Source: Pseudonocardiales bacterium (lineage in GTDB: Bacteria > Actinomycetota > Actinomycetes > Mycobacteriales > Pseudonocardiaceae). Taken from it: a stretch of DNA of 37,723 nucleotides. A program made the translations under genes and the position numbers. The number at the start of each line of letters is the position of its first letter. The stretch's first letter is position 1. Below the pieces are notes generated by a model. That model did not search any database, was not told the DNA's origin, and saw nothing but the letters and a program-made list of their open reading frames with translations. Where the stretch lies: positions 11,470-49,192 of the forward strand of contig QHBZ01000102.1 in NCBI GenBank assembly GCA_003244055.1. Direction: 5' to 3'. This document shows positions 1 through 7,252 of the stretch, one piece after another.

Positions 1-426
1 GGTGTCCTGTTATTCGACGAGCCGATGACCGGTCTGGACCAGGAGGGTGTCCGGTGGATTCGCGGTCTGATGCGATCACTGGCCGCTCAGGGTCGGACGG
101 TCCTGGTATCGAGCAAGCACATGAGTGAGATGGCCATGACAGCCGACAAGATGCTCGTCCTCCGGCGCGGCGAATTGATCACCGAGACCTCCACCCGCGA
201 GCTGACCGAGCGTCTTGCGCGAGACGTGTTCGTGCGCTCACCCCGCATCGGCGGGCTGACCAAGGTGCTGACCGGCATGGGCGCAACGGTGCGCGCCGAA
301 CCGGGCGGGGGGCTGCTGGTCACCGGCATGGACGCATGGAGAATCGCGTCGGCTGCCGCGGCGCATTACATCCCGATCCAGCAGTTGACCCCACGCTACG
401 GGTCGCTCGAGGACACCTGGACATGA
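1..426 (+). CDS. ABC transporter ATP-binding protein, C-terminal part (5' end outside window)
   Basis: The reading frame is open from the first base. It opens with a Walker B segment (LLFDEP) followed by the D-loop region (MTGLD), so the Walker A and signature motifs lie upstream of the window. A segment consistent with the H-loop follows (SSKHMSEM, in place of the usual SSH), then a C-terminal extension of about 80 residues of the kind seen in ABC-2 type exporters (CcmA/DrrA-like). Such an ATPase powers export by a separately encoded membrane permease. The stop codon overlaps an ATG (ATGA at 423-426), the usual translational coupling to the permease, but no permease follows. Family assignment is firm; the substrate cannot be told. 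Confidence 0.9.
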   Translation, partial: GVLLFDEPMTGLDQEGVRWIRGLMRSLAAQGRTVLVSSKHMSEMAMTADKMLVLRRGELITETSTRELTERLARDVFVRSPRIGGLTKVLTGMGATVRAEPGGGLLVTGMDAWRIASAAAAHYIPIQQLTPRYGSLEDTWT

Positions 427-446
427 TCAACGCATTGAATAACGAC
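423..446 (+). pseudogene. Possible start-codon stub of the missing ABC permease
   Basis: An ATG overlapping the ATPase stop opens a frame reading MINALNND. This resembles the first residues of many ABC-2 permeases (M-I-x-A-L followed by a charged stretch). The frame then turns into sequence without membrane character and lies antisense to the next gene. I infer that the permease was lost by rearrangement and that only its first codons remain. The stub is too short to prove this. Confidence 0.3.
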
Positions 447-447
447 G

Positions 448-1116
448 TCAGCCCAGCCGTTCCTCGGCGCGGTCCAGCCGACGCATCAGCATGCTGGCTA
501 CCGCCAGGCACTCTAAGGTCTCGTCCAAACCAGCAAGAGCAGCTCTGCCGGTACCGTGCGGATTTCGCAGCCCAAGCATGACCCCTGCGAACAGCAGCCG
601 GAAACCCTCGCGCTCGTCCTGCGCCGCCTGCCCCGTTGTCGTGGTGATGTCAAGTTGTGGCACTCGATCGCCGAACGCCGACTCCATCAGGGCGCACCCT
701 GAGTCGTCGCTTGCGGTGAGTGACCGGACCCGTTCTTCGACCAGCTGTAGCGCCTCGACGACCGCCTCGGACAGCCGCCCATCCGCTACCAGCGCAAGGA
801 CAACGGAAATCCTGGGATGCAGGGCCGGCGCCAGGACCTCGGGGACCTCCTTGCGTCTACCCGACACGCAGGTAACTTCAATGTGATCGTCAGTAGCATT
901 TGCACCGGGCATGTGCGGCCGGACAACGTCGATCACGCCCATCATTCGTAACTCATCGCTCAACAGACGATACTCTAAGTGGTCGCCTACTTGCACTTCA
1001 GTCCCGATGGGCAGGAGGACCGTGTTGCCCTGCACCCGAGCCGGGGAGCCCAAGCGTATTTCCGCCTCTTCTTGCTGCCGCCGGATCAGCGTGACGAAGT
1101 TGGTGAAAAAGATCAT
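448..1116 (-). CDS. TIGR02391-family (Ymh-like) protein
   Basis: The predicted protein has 222 residues. The C-terminal half carries what I recognise as the TIGR02391/Hypoth_Ymh domain: a helical region with VEERVR, ALMESAFG, an acidic-aromatic EREGFRLLFAGVMLG segment and the family's R-N-P-H-G motif, then a terminal helix ending LMRRLDRAEE. The N-terminal half is a beta-rich segment with PIGTEVQVGDHLEYRL, reminiscent of small phage head/tail adaptor folds; that resemblance is only an impression. The frame continues 37 codons upstream to an ATG at 1227, but that extension is Cys/Gly-rich and unlike a folded domain, so the ATG at 1116 is preferred; neither start has a clear ribosome binding site. 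The family is uncharacterised and often found in phage- or defence-associated accessory DNA, which suits this rearranged spot. Confidence 0.7.
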   Translation of the reverse strand: MIFFTNFVTLIRRQQEEAEIRLGSPARVQGNTVLLPIGTEVQVGDHLEYRLLSDELRMMGVIDVVRPHMPGANATDDHIEVTCVSGRRKEVPEVLAPALHPRISVVLALVADGRLSEAVVEALQLVEERVRSLTASDDSGCALMESAFGDRVPQLDITTTTGQAAQDEREGFRLLFAGVMLGLRNPHGTGRAALAGLDETLECLAVASMLMRRLDRAEERLG

Positions 1117-1327
1117 CCCACACCGAAGTCTCGGCTCGTCGCAAGAAATATCCGGTGCAATCGGGTGTCCTTCCAGGCCAGCCCCCGATGACCCATCGCA
1201 ATCAGATCCAGCATTGTTACATGACATGTTGCGCGCTGATCGACATCAGCTGCGCCGATTGTCACCGGGGCCGAGGCGGCCCCGTCTACACCTGGCGCTC
1301 GCTGGTTGAGCACAGCGAACTCTGAGC

Positions 1328-1391
1328 CTCCCGAACTCAACAGCAGAGCTGTTCCACGCGAGCATGACAGCTCTGCTGTTGGGTTCGGGAG
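1328..1391 (-). terminator. Long hairpin downstream of the small unknown gene, probable terminator
   Basis: Two 25-nt arms (1328-1352 and 1367-1391) pair with a single internal mismatch (a U:G wobble in RNA read on the plus strand) around a 14-nt loop. The hairpin lies 34 bp past the stop of the minus-strand gene at 1425-1727, where its terminator would be expected. There is no clear T-run, which is common for actinobacterial terminators. The arm at 1378-1390 can instead pair with adjacent sequence near 1391-1399 in a shorter hairpin. It could also be a dispersed intergenic palindrome. Confidence 0.6.
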
Positions 1392-1424
1392 AACCCGACG
1401 GGAGCGGACCAACGCGGCGGGTCG

Positions 1425-1727
1425 TCAGTTCGTCTCCTCAACCGGCGCATCCATGCCGCGGATCACTTCGAAGAGCCGATCCGGGTCCCAATCCGGCTCG
1501 ACATCGTCGAGCAATTCCTCTGCTTGGCCCAGGGTGAGGGTTCCTACCCGAGTGCCGTCATCGATCAGGATGAAGTAGTTGATGAAGGTTGGCCGCCCCG
1601 CACCGGCAGGAACCGTCTTGGGAGCCATCTGCTCGGATTTGACCGTGGCCTTGGCTCCCTGGCAGGCGCTGGCGCTGAGGCGTTCCTCGATCGCGGCAGC
1701 GATCCTCTGGGCGTCGTCTACAAGCAT
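1425..1727 (-). CDS. Hypothetical protein, 100 residues
   Basis: I do not recognise this protein. The start at 1727 is chosen because AAGGAG lies 8 nt upstream of that ATG; the frame extends 10 codons further upstream without a better signal. The product is soluble and acidic, starting MLVDDAQRIAAAIEERL, with a central hydrophobic strand around INYFILIDDGTRVG, then acidic helices with DDVEPDWDPDRLFEVI. No signal peptide or membrane segment is visible. It is transcribed away from the GNAT pseudogene and ends just before the long hairpin. Confidence 0.6.
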   Translation of the reverse strand: MLVDDAQRIAAAIEERLSASACQGAKATVKSEQMAPKTVPAGAGRPTFINYFILIDDGTRVGTLTLGQAEELLDDVEPDWDPDRLFEVIRGMDAPVEETN

Positions 1728-1873
1728 TGGGCTATCTCCTTCGCCGGGTCGCGACAAACACGCCGTAGATAACTATCACTGGTTCGTACCCTAGGATACT
1801 TCTGACTACTCTCCGACTCCGGGCTTCTGTGCCCTTACTGTGTCCGGCGTGGTGCGCCGTTGCGCGGCGAGTG

Positions 1874-2546
1874 TCAGGTGGCGAGGACCCGCGCGAGCAG
1901 CATGGTGGCCGGTCCGAATTCTGCTCTCTGGTAGAAGGGCACGGAGCGCGATCGCTCGGCGACAGCACGATCCGTGCGCATCCTCGGTTGTGGGCGTGGG
2001 CAACGAGCGCGTTGAGCAAAGCGGTACCGACGCCGATTTCGGTGCGGAGCCAGCACGTACACCTTGCTGAGGTAACCCCAGCGTGAGGCCGGCCGTCCGG
2101 GCCTCGGCATCCGTTCGAAGATCAGTGCAGCACCGCGTTAGTCCTTCGGGGTTCGTTCTGCCATGTGGTCGGGTCGTTGTGGTAGCGGCCGCGGGCGCGG
2201 CCGAGCGGCTTGTTCGGAGGTGCCGGTCAGGGTTCCTGTGGGCAGGAGCGTGTCGTTCGCAAACGCCCAGGTTGCGGGCGACCGTCGCATCGGCCACCGC
2301 GGCCACACCCGGATCAACCCCCGAAGGATTGACGCGGTGCTGCACTAGGTTGATCATCCCGACGACCGTGCCATCAATTTCGGCGAGGAAGGTGACACGT
2401 CGTGCGGCTTCCGTCAGGTACCAGTGGGTGAATCGTTCCTCGAAGCTGTCGTCGTAGAGGGGGCAGCCGGCTTGTCCTTCTGACCAACATCGGCGCAGCG
2501 CTGCCAGTGTCGGGAGGTCTTGCCCGTCGGCCAGTCGAGTTGTCAC
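1874..2546 (-). pseudogene. GNAT acetyltransferase pseudogene, split by a MITE-like element and frameshifts
   Basis: Pieces of one GNAT-fold N-acetyltransferase appear in order in three frames. The N-terminal piece (VTTRLADGQDLPTLAALRR through VVGMINL) runs from a GTG at 2546 to about 2347. After the inserted element the reading resumes with IFERMPRPGRPASRWGYLSK, loses frame after LAPH near 2043, continues as EIGVGTALLNALVAHA with VLSPSDRA, then shifts again near 1947 to end RSVPFYQRAEFGPATM and a stop at 1874-1876. The G-V-G-T-A piece corresponds to the acetyl-CoA binding loop. Deleting bases 2124-2346 joins MINL to IFERM in frame. At least three lesions make the gene inactive. The order and family are clear; the exact start is not. 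Confidence 0.8.
2124..2346. mobile_element. MITE-like element, 223 bp, with 28-bp terminal inverted repeats
   Basis: The left end (2124-2151) starts AGTGCAGCACCGCGT. The right end read on the minus strand (2346-2319) starts with the same 15 bases. The two ends match at 26 of 28 positions and both finish TCCTTCGGGG. The element interrupts the GNAT pseudogene exactly where the protein family should be continuous. The interior has no convincing ORF. No target-site duplication longer than 1-2 bp can be seen. The size and long inverted repeats fit a non-autonomous element; the mobilising transposase is unknown. Confidence 0.7.
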
Positions 2547-2586
2547 TGCTGCCAAGCCCTGTGGATCTTGCACGGTGGAGTATCCA

Positions 2587-3171
2587 CTAACTCTGGTCCT
2601 CGGTGTCCTGCGAGGATACCGACTGGTAGACCTGCAGCAGGACTCCACTGTCGTAGCGAACCAGGTCCGTGAGCTTCAGCGCGACCTTGCCTCGGTCCTC
2701 GGGGAACACCCGCAGGCCGCCCCCGATCGCGACCGGGAACACCATCAACCGTAGCTCGTCGACGAGGCCGTCGGCGAGCAGCGTGTGCACCAATGTGCTG
2801 CTGCCGGCGACGAGGATGGGGCCGCCGTCGCCCTTCTTCAGCTTGGTGACAGCGGCCGGTATGTCGCCGGACAGCGGGGTGGCGTTCCAGCCGAGCGAGC
2901 TCAGGGTCGTCGTGGCGACGTGCTTGGGCATCCCGTTCATCTTGTCGGCGAACTCGCCGTCGCGCTCCGGCCACGCGGACGAGAAGCCTTCGTAGGTCAC
3001 CCTGCCCAGGAGCAGCGACTCGGCCTCCCGAACCTCGTCGAGCTTGTACGCGTACAGCTCGGGGACGCCGTACTCCATCGTCCAACCCGAATGAGGGTGG
3101 GTCGGTTCCCCTCCCGGTGCCTCCATCACCCCGTCTAGCGTCACGAACTCCGAGACGATCAGCCCGCGCAT
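2587..3171 (-). CDS. Dihydrofolate-reductase-fold (RibD_C) family protein
   Basis: The product has 194 residues, the normal length for the small stand-alone RibD_C/DHFR-like proteins (YyaP/YwjB type). It starts MRGLIVSEFVTLDGVMEAPG, the typical first strand and loop. It then shows ESLLLGRVTYEGFSSAWP (the G-R-x-T-Y/F element), a central strand with KHVATTTL, and the nucleotide-binding GPILVAGSSTLVHTL segment, followed by DELRLMVFPVAIGGG. AGGAGG lies 6 nt before the ATG and fixes the start. The family is presumed to be NAD(P)H-dependent oxidoreductases, but most members have no known substrate, and true dihydrofolate reductase activity should not be assumed. The 3' end lies 40 bp from the GNAT pseudogene start on the same strand. 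Confidence 0.88.
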   Translation of the reverse strand: MRGLIVSEFVTLDGVMEAPGGEPTHPHSGWTMEYGVPELYAYKLDEVREAESLLLGRVTYEGFSSAWPERDGEFADKMNGMPKHVATTTLSSLGWNATPLSGDIPAAVTKLKKGDGGPILVAGSSTLVHTLLADGLVDELRLMVFPVAIGGGLRVFPEDRGKVALKLTDLVRYDSGVLLQVYQSVSSQDTEDQS

Positions 3172-3279
3172 GTCGTTCCTCCTGTAGTTCGGCGGTGTCG
3201 ACAGTCAAGACCTTGCCCGCCTGCGCAACTCATCGCCCACCTGGCCACAGACATGCTGGCGCAGCGCAATGGCGCCGGG

Positions 3280-4056
3280 TCAGTGGGAGAGCCAGCCGGC
3301 GTCCATGGTGAGCGCCCGACCGGTCATCGACCACATGTCGTCCCGGCAGAGGAACGCAACCATATTGGCCACTTCCGCGGGCTCGATCAGCCGCTTCACG
3401 GCATTGCGATCGAGCAGCACCTTCTCCACCACCTCGCTCTGCGCGATGCCGTGCAGCGCGGCCTGGTCGGCGATCTGCTTCTCGACCAGAGGCGTCCGAA
3501 CATAAGACGGGCAGATCGCGTTGACGCTGATGTTGGCGTCGCCATGGGCGCTGGCTTCCAGCGCGACGGTCTTGGTGAGCCCGACCAGCCCATGTTTGGC
3601 GGCGACGTACGCCGACTTGTGACTGGAGGCAACCAATCCGTGAACTGAGGAGATGTTGATAATCCGGCCCCATCCCCGCCCGTACATCCCCCCGATGAGT
3701 AGCTTCGTGAGTAGAAACGGCGCGGTCAGCATGACCGCCAGAATCAAGTCCCACTGAGCCTCGTCAAAGGACTCTATCGGGCTCACGTGCTGGACACCGG
3801 CATTGTTGACGAGGATGTCCACCTCGGACGCTTCGGAAGCTATGCGGTGGATGTGATCGCGAACTGAGAGGTCCGCTGGAAGAGCCGACGCCCCGGGCAG
3901 GGCTGCCGCCGCCGCCAGCCGCTCCCCGGGCAGATCCGCCATCAGCACCTCAGCACCCGATCGGGCGAGACAGCTGGCAACGGCGAGCCCGATCCCCGAT
4001 GCGGCACCGGTGACCAGCGCACGCCGGCCGGACAGATCGACTATTTGGGGCTCCAT
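3280..4056 (-). CDS. bdhA: 3-hydroxybutyrate dehydrogenase-like short-chain dehydrogenase
   Basis: A 258-residue classical SDR with the NAD-binding glycine motif at residues 17-23 (GAASGIG), NNAG, an INISSVHG active-site serine segment and Y-V-A-A-K. Several stretches match the bacterial D-3-hydroxybutyrate dehydrogenase subgroup: NNAGVQHVSPIE, HGLVASSHKSAYVAAKHG, and YVRTPLVEKQIADQA. The reaction would be NAD-dependent interconversion of 3-hydroxybutyrate and acetoacetate, used when polyhydroxybutyrate or ketone bodies are consumed. The start is set by GGAGGAGAT just upstream, which lies inside the 3' end of the alpha/beta hydrolase gene two bases away, so the two form an operon. A related beta-hydroxyacid substrate is possible. 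Confidence 0.83.
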   Translation of the reverse strand: MEPQIVDLSGRRALVTGAASGIGLAVASCLARSGAEVLMADLPGERLAAAAALPGASALPADLSVRDHIHRIASEASEVDILVNNAGVQHVSPIESFDEAQWDLILAVMLTAPFLLTKLLIGGMYGRGWGRIINISSVHGLVASSHKSAYVAAKHGLVGLTKTVALEASAHGDANISVNAICPSYVRTPLVEKQIADQAALHGIAQSEVVEKVLLDRNAVKRLIEPAEVANMVAFLCRDDMWSMTGRALTMDAGWLSH

Positions 4057-4058
4057 CT

Positions 4059-4928
4059 CTATAGATCTCCTCCCGGAAGCTCGCTTTCCAGAAATACCTG
4101 GATCGCTTCGGCCGTCCTGGGATGAGTGATCACCCCGTAGTGATTGGCGTCAACCTCCACCACTTTCGCCTCCGGCAACGACTGCGCGAAGGCGTCCCGG
4201 TCGTCCTCTCTGACGATGAACGGGCCGCCGGGCACAAGCGGATGCGCCGCACGCACGAGCAGTACAGGCATCGACAGAGCCGGCCACAGTCGGCGCTGGT
4301 CATGGGATGTGCCGTACTCGAAGTCCTCGGTGACGGCGCGCCGGTTCGTGCGCGCCCGCACGCCGCCCTCCACCGACTCGAGCTCGTAGGCGAAGTAGCG
4401 CTCCCAAAGGGAATCCCAGGGCACGATGGTGCCCATCTGCTTGATCAGCTGCAAGTACTGGTGAAATGAGGGGTAGGTCACGCCGAGCCGCTCGATCACG
4501 GTCCGGATCAGTGCGTTCGCCGACTCTCCGGGTGCCCCGCAACCATCGATCAACACCACCCTGTCAAGTAGGTGCGGCTTCATGCTCGCCAGCTGCATGG
4601 CGACGTACGCCCCCATGGACCAGCCGACCAGGTGAAAGGAATCCGCGCCCAGCCTGTCTGCCACCTCGGCGGCGTCGGCGGCGTGCGCGGGCCACCCGTA
4701 GGAACCAGGAGGCGTCGACTCGCTCCTGCCTCGGCCACGCGGGTCGACCATGACGACTGGGAAGCCCACTTCCGCCAGGACGCCTCCGATGAAGTCGAAA
4801 CTGCGCAGATTGCCGGAAAGCCCAGGCAAGCAGACGACCAGCGGTCCATCCCCACCGCAGCGAGCGCCATGCACCCGCCCAGACGACAAATGCAGGTCGA
4901 ACTCTTCGAATCGCGAACGCGCATCCAT
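4059..4928 (-). CDS. Alpha/beta hydrolase
   Basis: A 289-residue alpha/beta-hydrolase-fold protein. Visible elements are the HG-like oxyanion region (CLPGLSGNLRSFDF), the DPRGRGRSE strand-turn, the nucleophile elbow GWSMG with Ser104, an acid region around VLLVRAAHPLVPGG, and a late histidine in DANHYGVI. No signal peptide is present, so it is cytoplasmic. The frame stays open far upstream, antisense to the crotonase gene, so the ATG at 4928 was chosen where homology-like sequence begins; GGAGG lies 17 nt upstream, rather far, and a slightly earlier non-ATG start cannot be excluded. It is the first gene of an operon with the hydroxybutyrate dehydrogenase, so a hydroxyacyl-ester or oligomer hydrolase role is plausible but unproven. 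Confidence 0.8.
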   Translation of the reverse strand: MDARSRFEEFDLHLSSGRVHGARCGGDGPLVVCLPGLSGNLRSFDFIGGVLAEVGFPVVMVDPRGRGRSESTPPGSYGWPAHAADAAEVADRLGADSFHLVGWSMGAYVAMQLASMKPHLLDRVVLIDGCGAPGESANALIRTVIERLGVTYPSFHQYLQLIKQMGTIVPWDSLWERYFAYELESVEGGVRARTNRRAVTEDFEYGTSHDQRRLWPALSMPVLLVRAAHPLVPGGPFIVREDDRDAFAQSLPEAKVVEVDANHYGVITHPRTAEAIQVFLESELPGGDL

Positions 4929-4997
4929 GGCTGGCTTCAGCCTGACCTCCTTCCGCTCTCGGCGCCACCGATGACCCCGTCGATCGGGGCGGATCGA

Positions 4998-5003
4998 TAG
5001 TGT
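4998..5003 (+). promoter_or_regulatory. -10 box TAGTGT of a probable leaderless crotonase transcript
   Basis: TAGTGT fits the actinobacterial TANNNT -10 pattern and lies 6 nt before the GTG start at 5010. No Shine-Dalgarno sequence precedes that start. This spacing would put the transcript start at the start codon. Confidence 0.5.
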
Positions 5004-5009
5004 GGCGCA

Positions 5010-5786
5010 GTGGCTGACACCGTGCATTACGAGCTGGACGGGCACGTCGCGACGATCACCTATCACCGACCGGACAAGCTCAACGTCATCGACCAGCAGA
5101 TGCGCGCGGAGCTCAACACCGCGTTCGCCGCGTTCCGGGACGACGAGGACGCCTGGGTGGCGATCGTCACCGGGGCGGGTCGGGCGTTCTGCGCGGGGGC
5201 GGACATCCGGTCCCCGGGCAATCCCGCCGGCGAGTTCCCCGGCACGTTCTGGGAGAAGCCGACCGTCAACTCCTTCGAGAGCGGCTGGGAGATCTACAAG
5301 CCGGTGATCGCCGCGGTGAACGGGTACTGCCTGGGCTACGGGTTGACCCTGGTCACCTGGTGTGACTTCGTCATCGCGAGCGAGCGGGCGGTTTTCGGCT
5401 ACCCGGAGGTGCGGATCGGCGTCCCCACGATCGTCGGCGCCATCCGGCTGCCGCAGCGGATCGGTTGGCAATACGCCATGGAGCTGCTGCTCACCGGCGA
5501 GCAGATCAGCGCCGAGCGGGCCAAGGAGATCGGCCTCGCCGGCTGGGTTGTGCCGCACTCGTCGCTACTGTCCGCAGCCGAGGAGTTAGCCAACCGGCTG
5601 CTCGCCGCCGCCCCACTGGCCGCCCGCGCCACCAAGGAGGTGGCCCGCCGCGCCCCTGACATGTCCGGTGTGGACGCGATCCGCTTCGGTGAGACGATGC
5701 GGCTGGTGGCTGGTGTCACCGAGGACGCCGCGGAAGGCCGGACCGCCGCCATGGAGCGCCGGCCACCGGTATGGCGTGGCCGGTGA
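5010..5786 (+). CDS. Enoyl-CoA hydratase/isomerase-family (crotonase-fold) protein
   Basis: A 258-residue crotonase-fold protein with the CoA-binding oxyanion segment AFCAGADIR (residues 59-67) and the second one at VNGYCLGYG. In enoyl-CoA hydratases two glutamates activate water. Here the later one is kept (E133 in GYPEVRIG), but the first, in the G-G-G-C-E-L motif, is replaced by T113 (GYGLTLVTWCD). The protein may therefore be an isomerase, a hydrolase or another crotonase-superfamily enzyme acting on acyl-CoA rather than a standard hydratase. It starts with GTG, apparently leaderless, and is divergent from the hydrolase/hydroxybutyrate dehydrogenase operon, which suggests a link to short-chain acyl metabolism. 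The substrate is unknown. Confidence 0.85.
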   Translation: MADTVHYELDGHVATITYHRPDKLNVIDQQMRAELNTAFAAFRDDEDAWVAIVTGAGRAFCAGADIRSPGNPAGEFPGTFWEKPTVNSFESGWEIYKPVIAAVNGYCLGYGLTLVTWCDFVIASERAVFGYPEVRIGVPTIVGAIRLPQRIGWQYAMELLLTGEQISAERAKEIGLAGWVVPHSSLLSAAEELANRLLAAAPLAARATKEVARRAPDMSGVDAIRFGETMRLVAGVTEDAAEGRTAAMERRPPVWRGR

Positions 5787-6103
5787 CATCATCGTCGCCC
5801 GCCCGCGCCCACCGACGTTCCCGGTAGCTAGCGGTGACGTATATCTCCTCCGCGGCTGGCAGCTTGACGAGACGATCGATGAGCGTTCGACTCCAGCGGT
5901 GTAAGTTGGCAACAGCGCCTTTGACGGTCACGGCTTTCTGCCTAGTCGGGCCCAACCTCAGATAGGCCACGGCGTCGCCGCTGGCCACATCTCATGTACG
6001 TGTATAGCCCGATGGACCCCTAGCTGGATCGACGTCGCCCGACGCTGCCTGAGCAGTCGACGCCGTTGCTGGGCGGTCGGTCGCCTCTGAAGAAGGTCAT
6101 CGC
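5787..6103. other. Intergenic stretch without a recognisable gene
   Basis: This 317-bp gap separates the crotonase gene from the glycosyltransferase. A minus-strand frame crosses it (5716-5988) but overlaps the crotonase gene and has no recognisable motif or ribosome site. The ribosome site GAAGAAGG for the next gene lies at its right end. I see no strong hairpin and nothing else that can be named. Confidence 0.4.
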
Positions 6104-7252
6104 ATGCGCATTGGACTTCTAGCCCCGCCGTGGATTCCCGTCCCGCCGCCCGCCTATGGCGGCATCGAGCGGGTCGTCGCCCTGCAGGCTGCCGGGCTGG
6201 CCGCCGCCGGCCACGACGTGACGCTTGTGGCCGCGCCCGGCTCGGCCATTCGCGGGGTCCGGGTGGTTTCACCGCTTGAGGCCCTACCGGCCCAGATCGG
6301 GATGGCGACCGACGAGTGGCGTCACGTGCTCGGCGGCCTGGACGCGCTGGCCGACGTCGACACAGTGATCGACCACTCCGGGCCGCTCGGCGCGCTGCTG
6401 TCCGCGCAGGGTCCGGTGCCGGCGCTGCACGTCGTGCACGGGTCACTGGACGGTGAGCTGCTCGGTCTCTACAACGGGCTGGTGGCGCGCGCGCCCCAGC
6501 TGCGCCTCGTCGCGATCAGCCGTTCGCAGCGCCAGGCTGCACCGCACCTACCCTTCGCGGGTGTCTGCTACAACGCCGTCGACGTCAAGGAGGTCCCGTT
6601 CCGCGCCAGCTCGGAGGGCTACCTGGCCTTCCTGGGCCGGCTGGCGCCGGAGAAAGGACCCGCGGAGGCCATCGCGCTGGCCCGCGACGCCGGCCTGCCA
6701 CTGCTGATCGCCGCGAAGTGTCGTGAACCGGCCGAGCAAGCGTATTTCCAGCGCGAAGTAGCGCCGCATCTCGGACCCGACGTCGTCTTCCTCGGCGAGC
6801 TCGACCGCGGGGCGACCTACGACTTCCTCTCCCGGGCTGCAGCCCTGCTCTTCCCGATCTCCTGGCGCGAGCCGTTCGGCATAGTGCTCCTCGAGGCCAT
6901 GGCCTGCGGCACCCCGGTGCTGGCCACCAACCGGGGCGCGGTCTCGGAGATCGTGCGCGACGGCGTCACCGGGTTCGTCCGGAATACCACCGCTGAGCTT
7001 GCCTCGGTGATCGGGCGGATCGGTGAGATCGATCGAGCGGCCTGCCGCAGCCACGTCGCCGAGCATTTCTCCTCCGCGGCGCTGGTACGCAGCTATGCCA
7101 AGTTGCTCGTCCCAACGCATGATGTGCGGGTGCCGACACCAGCCGCACCGATGGTCTTCAGCGCCCCCACTCCCTTGATCCGGCCACTGCTGGCTCGGCA
7201 GGATCTACCGCGGGTACCGGCGGCATTCACGGCAGACCGAGCGGCCGGATGA
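6104..7252 (+). CDS. Glycosyltransferase family 4 protein
   Basis: A 382-residue GT-B fold glycosyltransferase. The N-terminal domain starts MRIGLLAPPWIPVPPPAYGG with GGIERVV, the acceptor-side glycine-rich loop of GT4 enzymes. The C-terminal nucleotide-sugar domain begins near FLGRLAPEKGP and contains the donor-binding E-x7-E element (EPFGIVLLEAMACGTPVLA), then GAVSEIVRDGVTGF. No signal or membrane segment is visible, so it is cytoplasmic. The start is supported by GAAGAAGG 7 nt upstream. It overlaps the next gene through ATGA, implying coupled expression with the debranching-like enzyme. The context suggests glucan or trehalose/glycogen-type metabolism, but donor and acceptor are not determinable from sequence. 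Confidence 0.88.
   Translation: MRIGLLAPPWIPVPPPAYGGIERVVALQAAGLAAAGHDVTLVAAPGSAIRGVRVVSPLEALPAQIGMATDEWRHVLGGLDALADVDTVIDHSGPLGALLSAQGPVPALHVVHGSLDGELLGLYNGLVARAPQLRLVAISRSQRQAAPHLPFAGVCYNAVDVKEVPFRASSEGYLAFLGRLAPEKGPAEAIALARDAGLPLLIAAKCREPAEQAYFQREVAPHLGPDVVFLGELDRGATYDFLSRAAALLFPISWREPFGIVLLEAMACGTPVLATNRGAVSEIVRDGVTGFVRNTTAELASVIGRIGEIDRAACRSHVAEHFSSAALVRSYAKLLVPTHDVRVPTPAAPMVFSAPTPLIRPLLARQDLPRVPAAFTADRAAG

Noticed and set aside
1806-2648. Single 280-codon minus-strand frame over the GNAT region
   Set aside because: Only its first third is GNAT-like; the remainder is an out-of-frame reading through the inserted element and the decayed gene.
2543-3208. Alternative 221-codon frame over the RibD_C gene
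   Set aside because: It is a frame-shifted shadow with Arg/Gly-rich composition, whereas the 2587-3171 frame has AGGAGG and the full family pattern.
4929-5558. N-terminal extension of the alpha/beta hydrolase frame
   Set aside because: It is antisense to the crotonase gene and reads as low-complexity Pro/Arg/Asp sequence, the shadow of that gene; homology starts at the ATG 4928.
5885-5905. T-arm-like sequence (GTTCGACTCCAGC) suggesting a tRNA fragment
   Set aside because: No acceptor stem, anticodon arm or D arm can be folded around it on either strand.
5716-5988. Minus-strand 90-codon frame across the gap after the crotonase gene
   Set aside because: It overlaps 71 bp of a firm gene, shows no motif, and has no ribosome site or -10 box.
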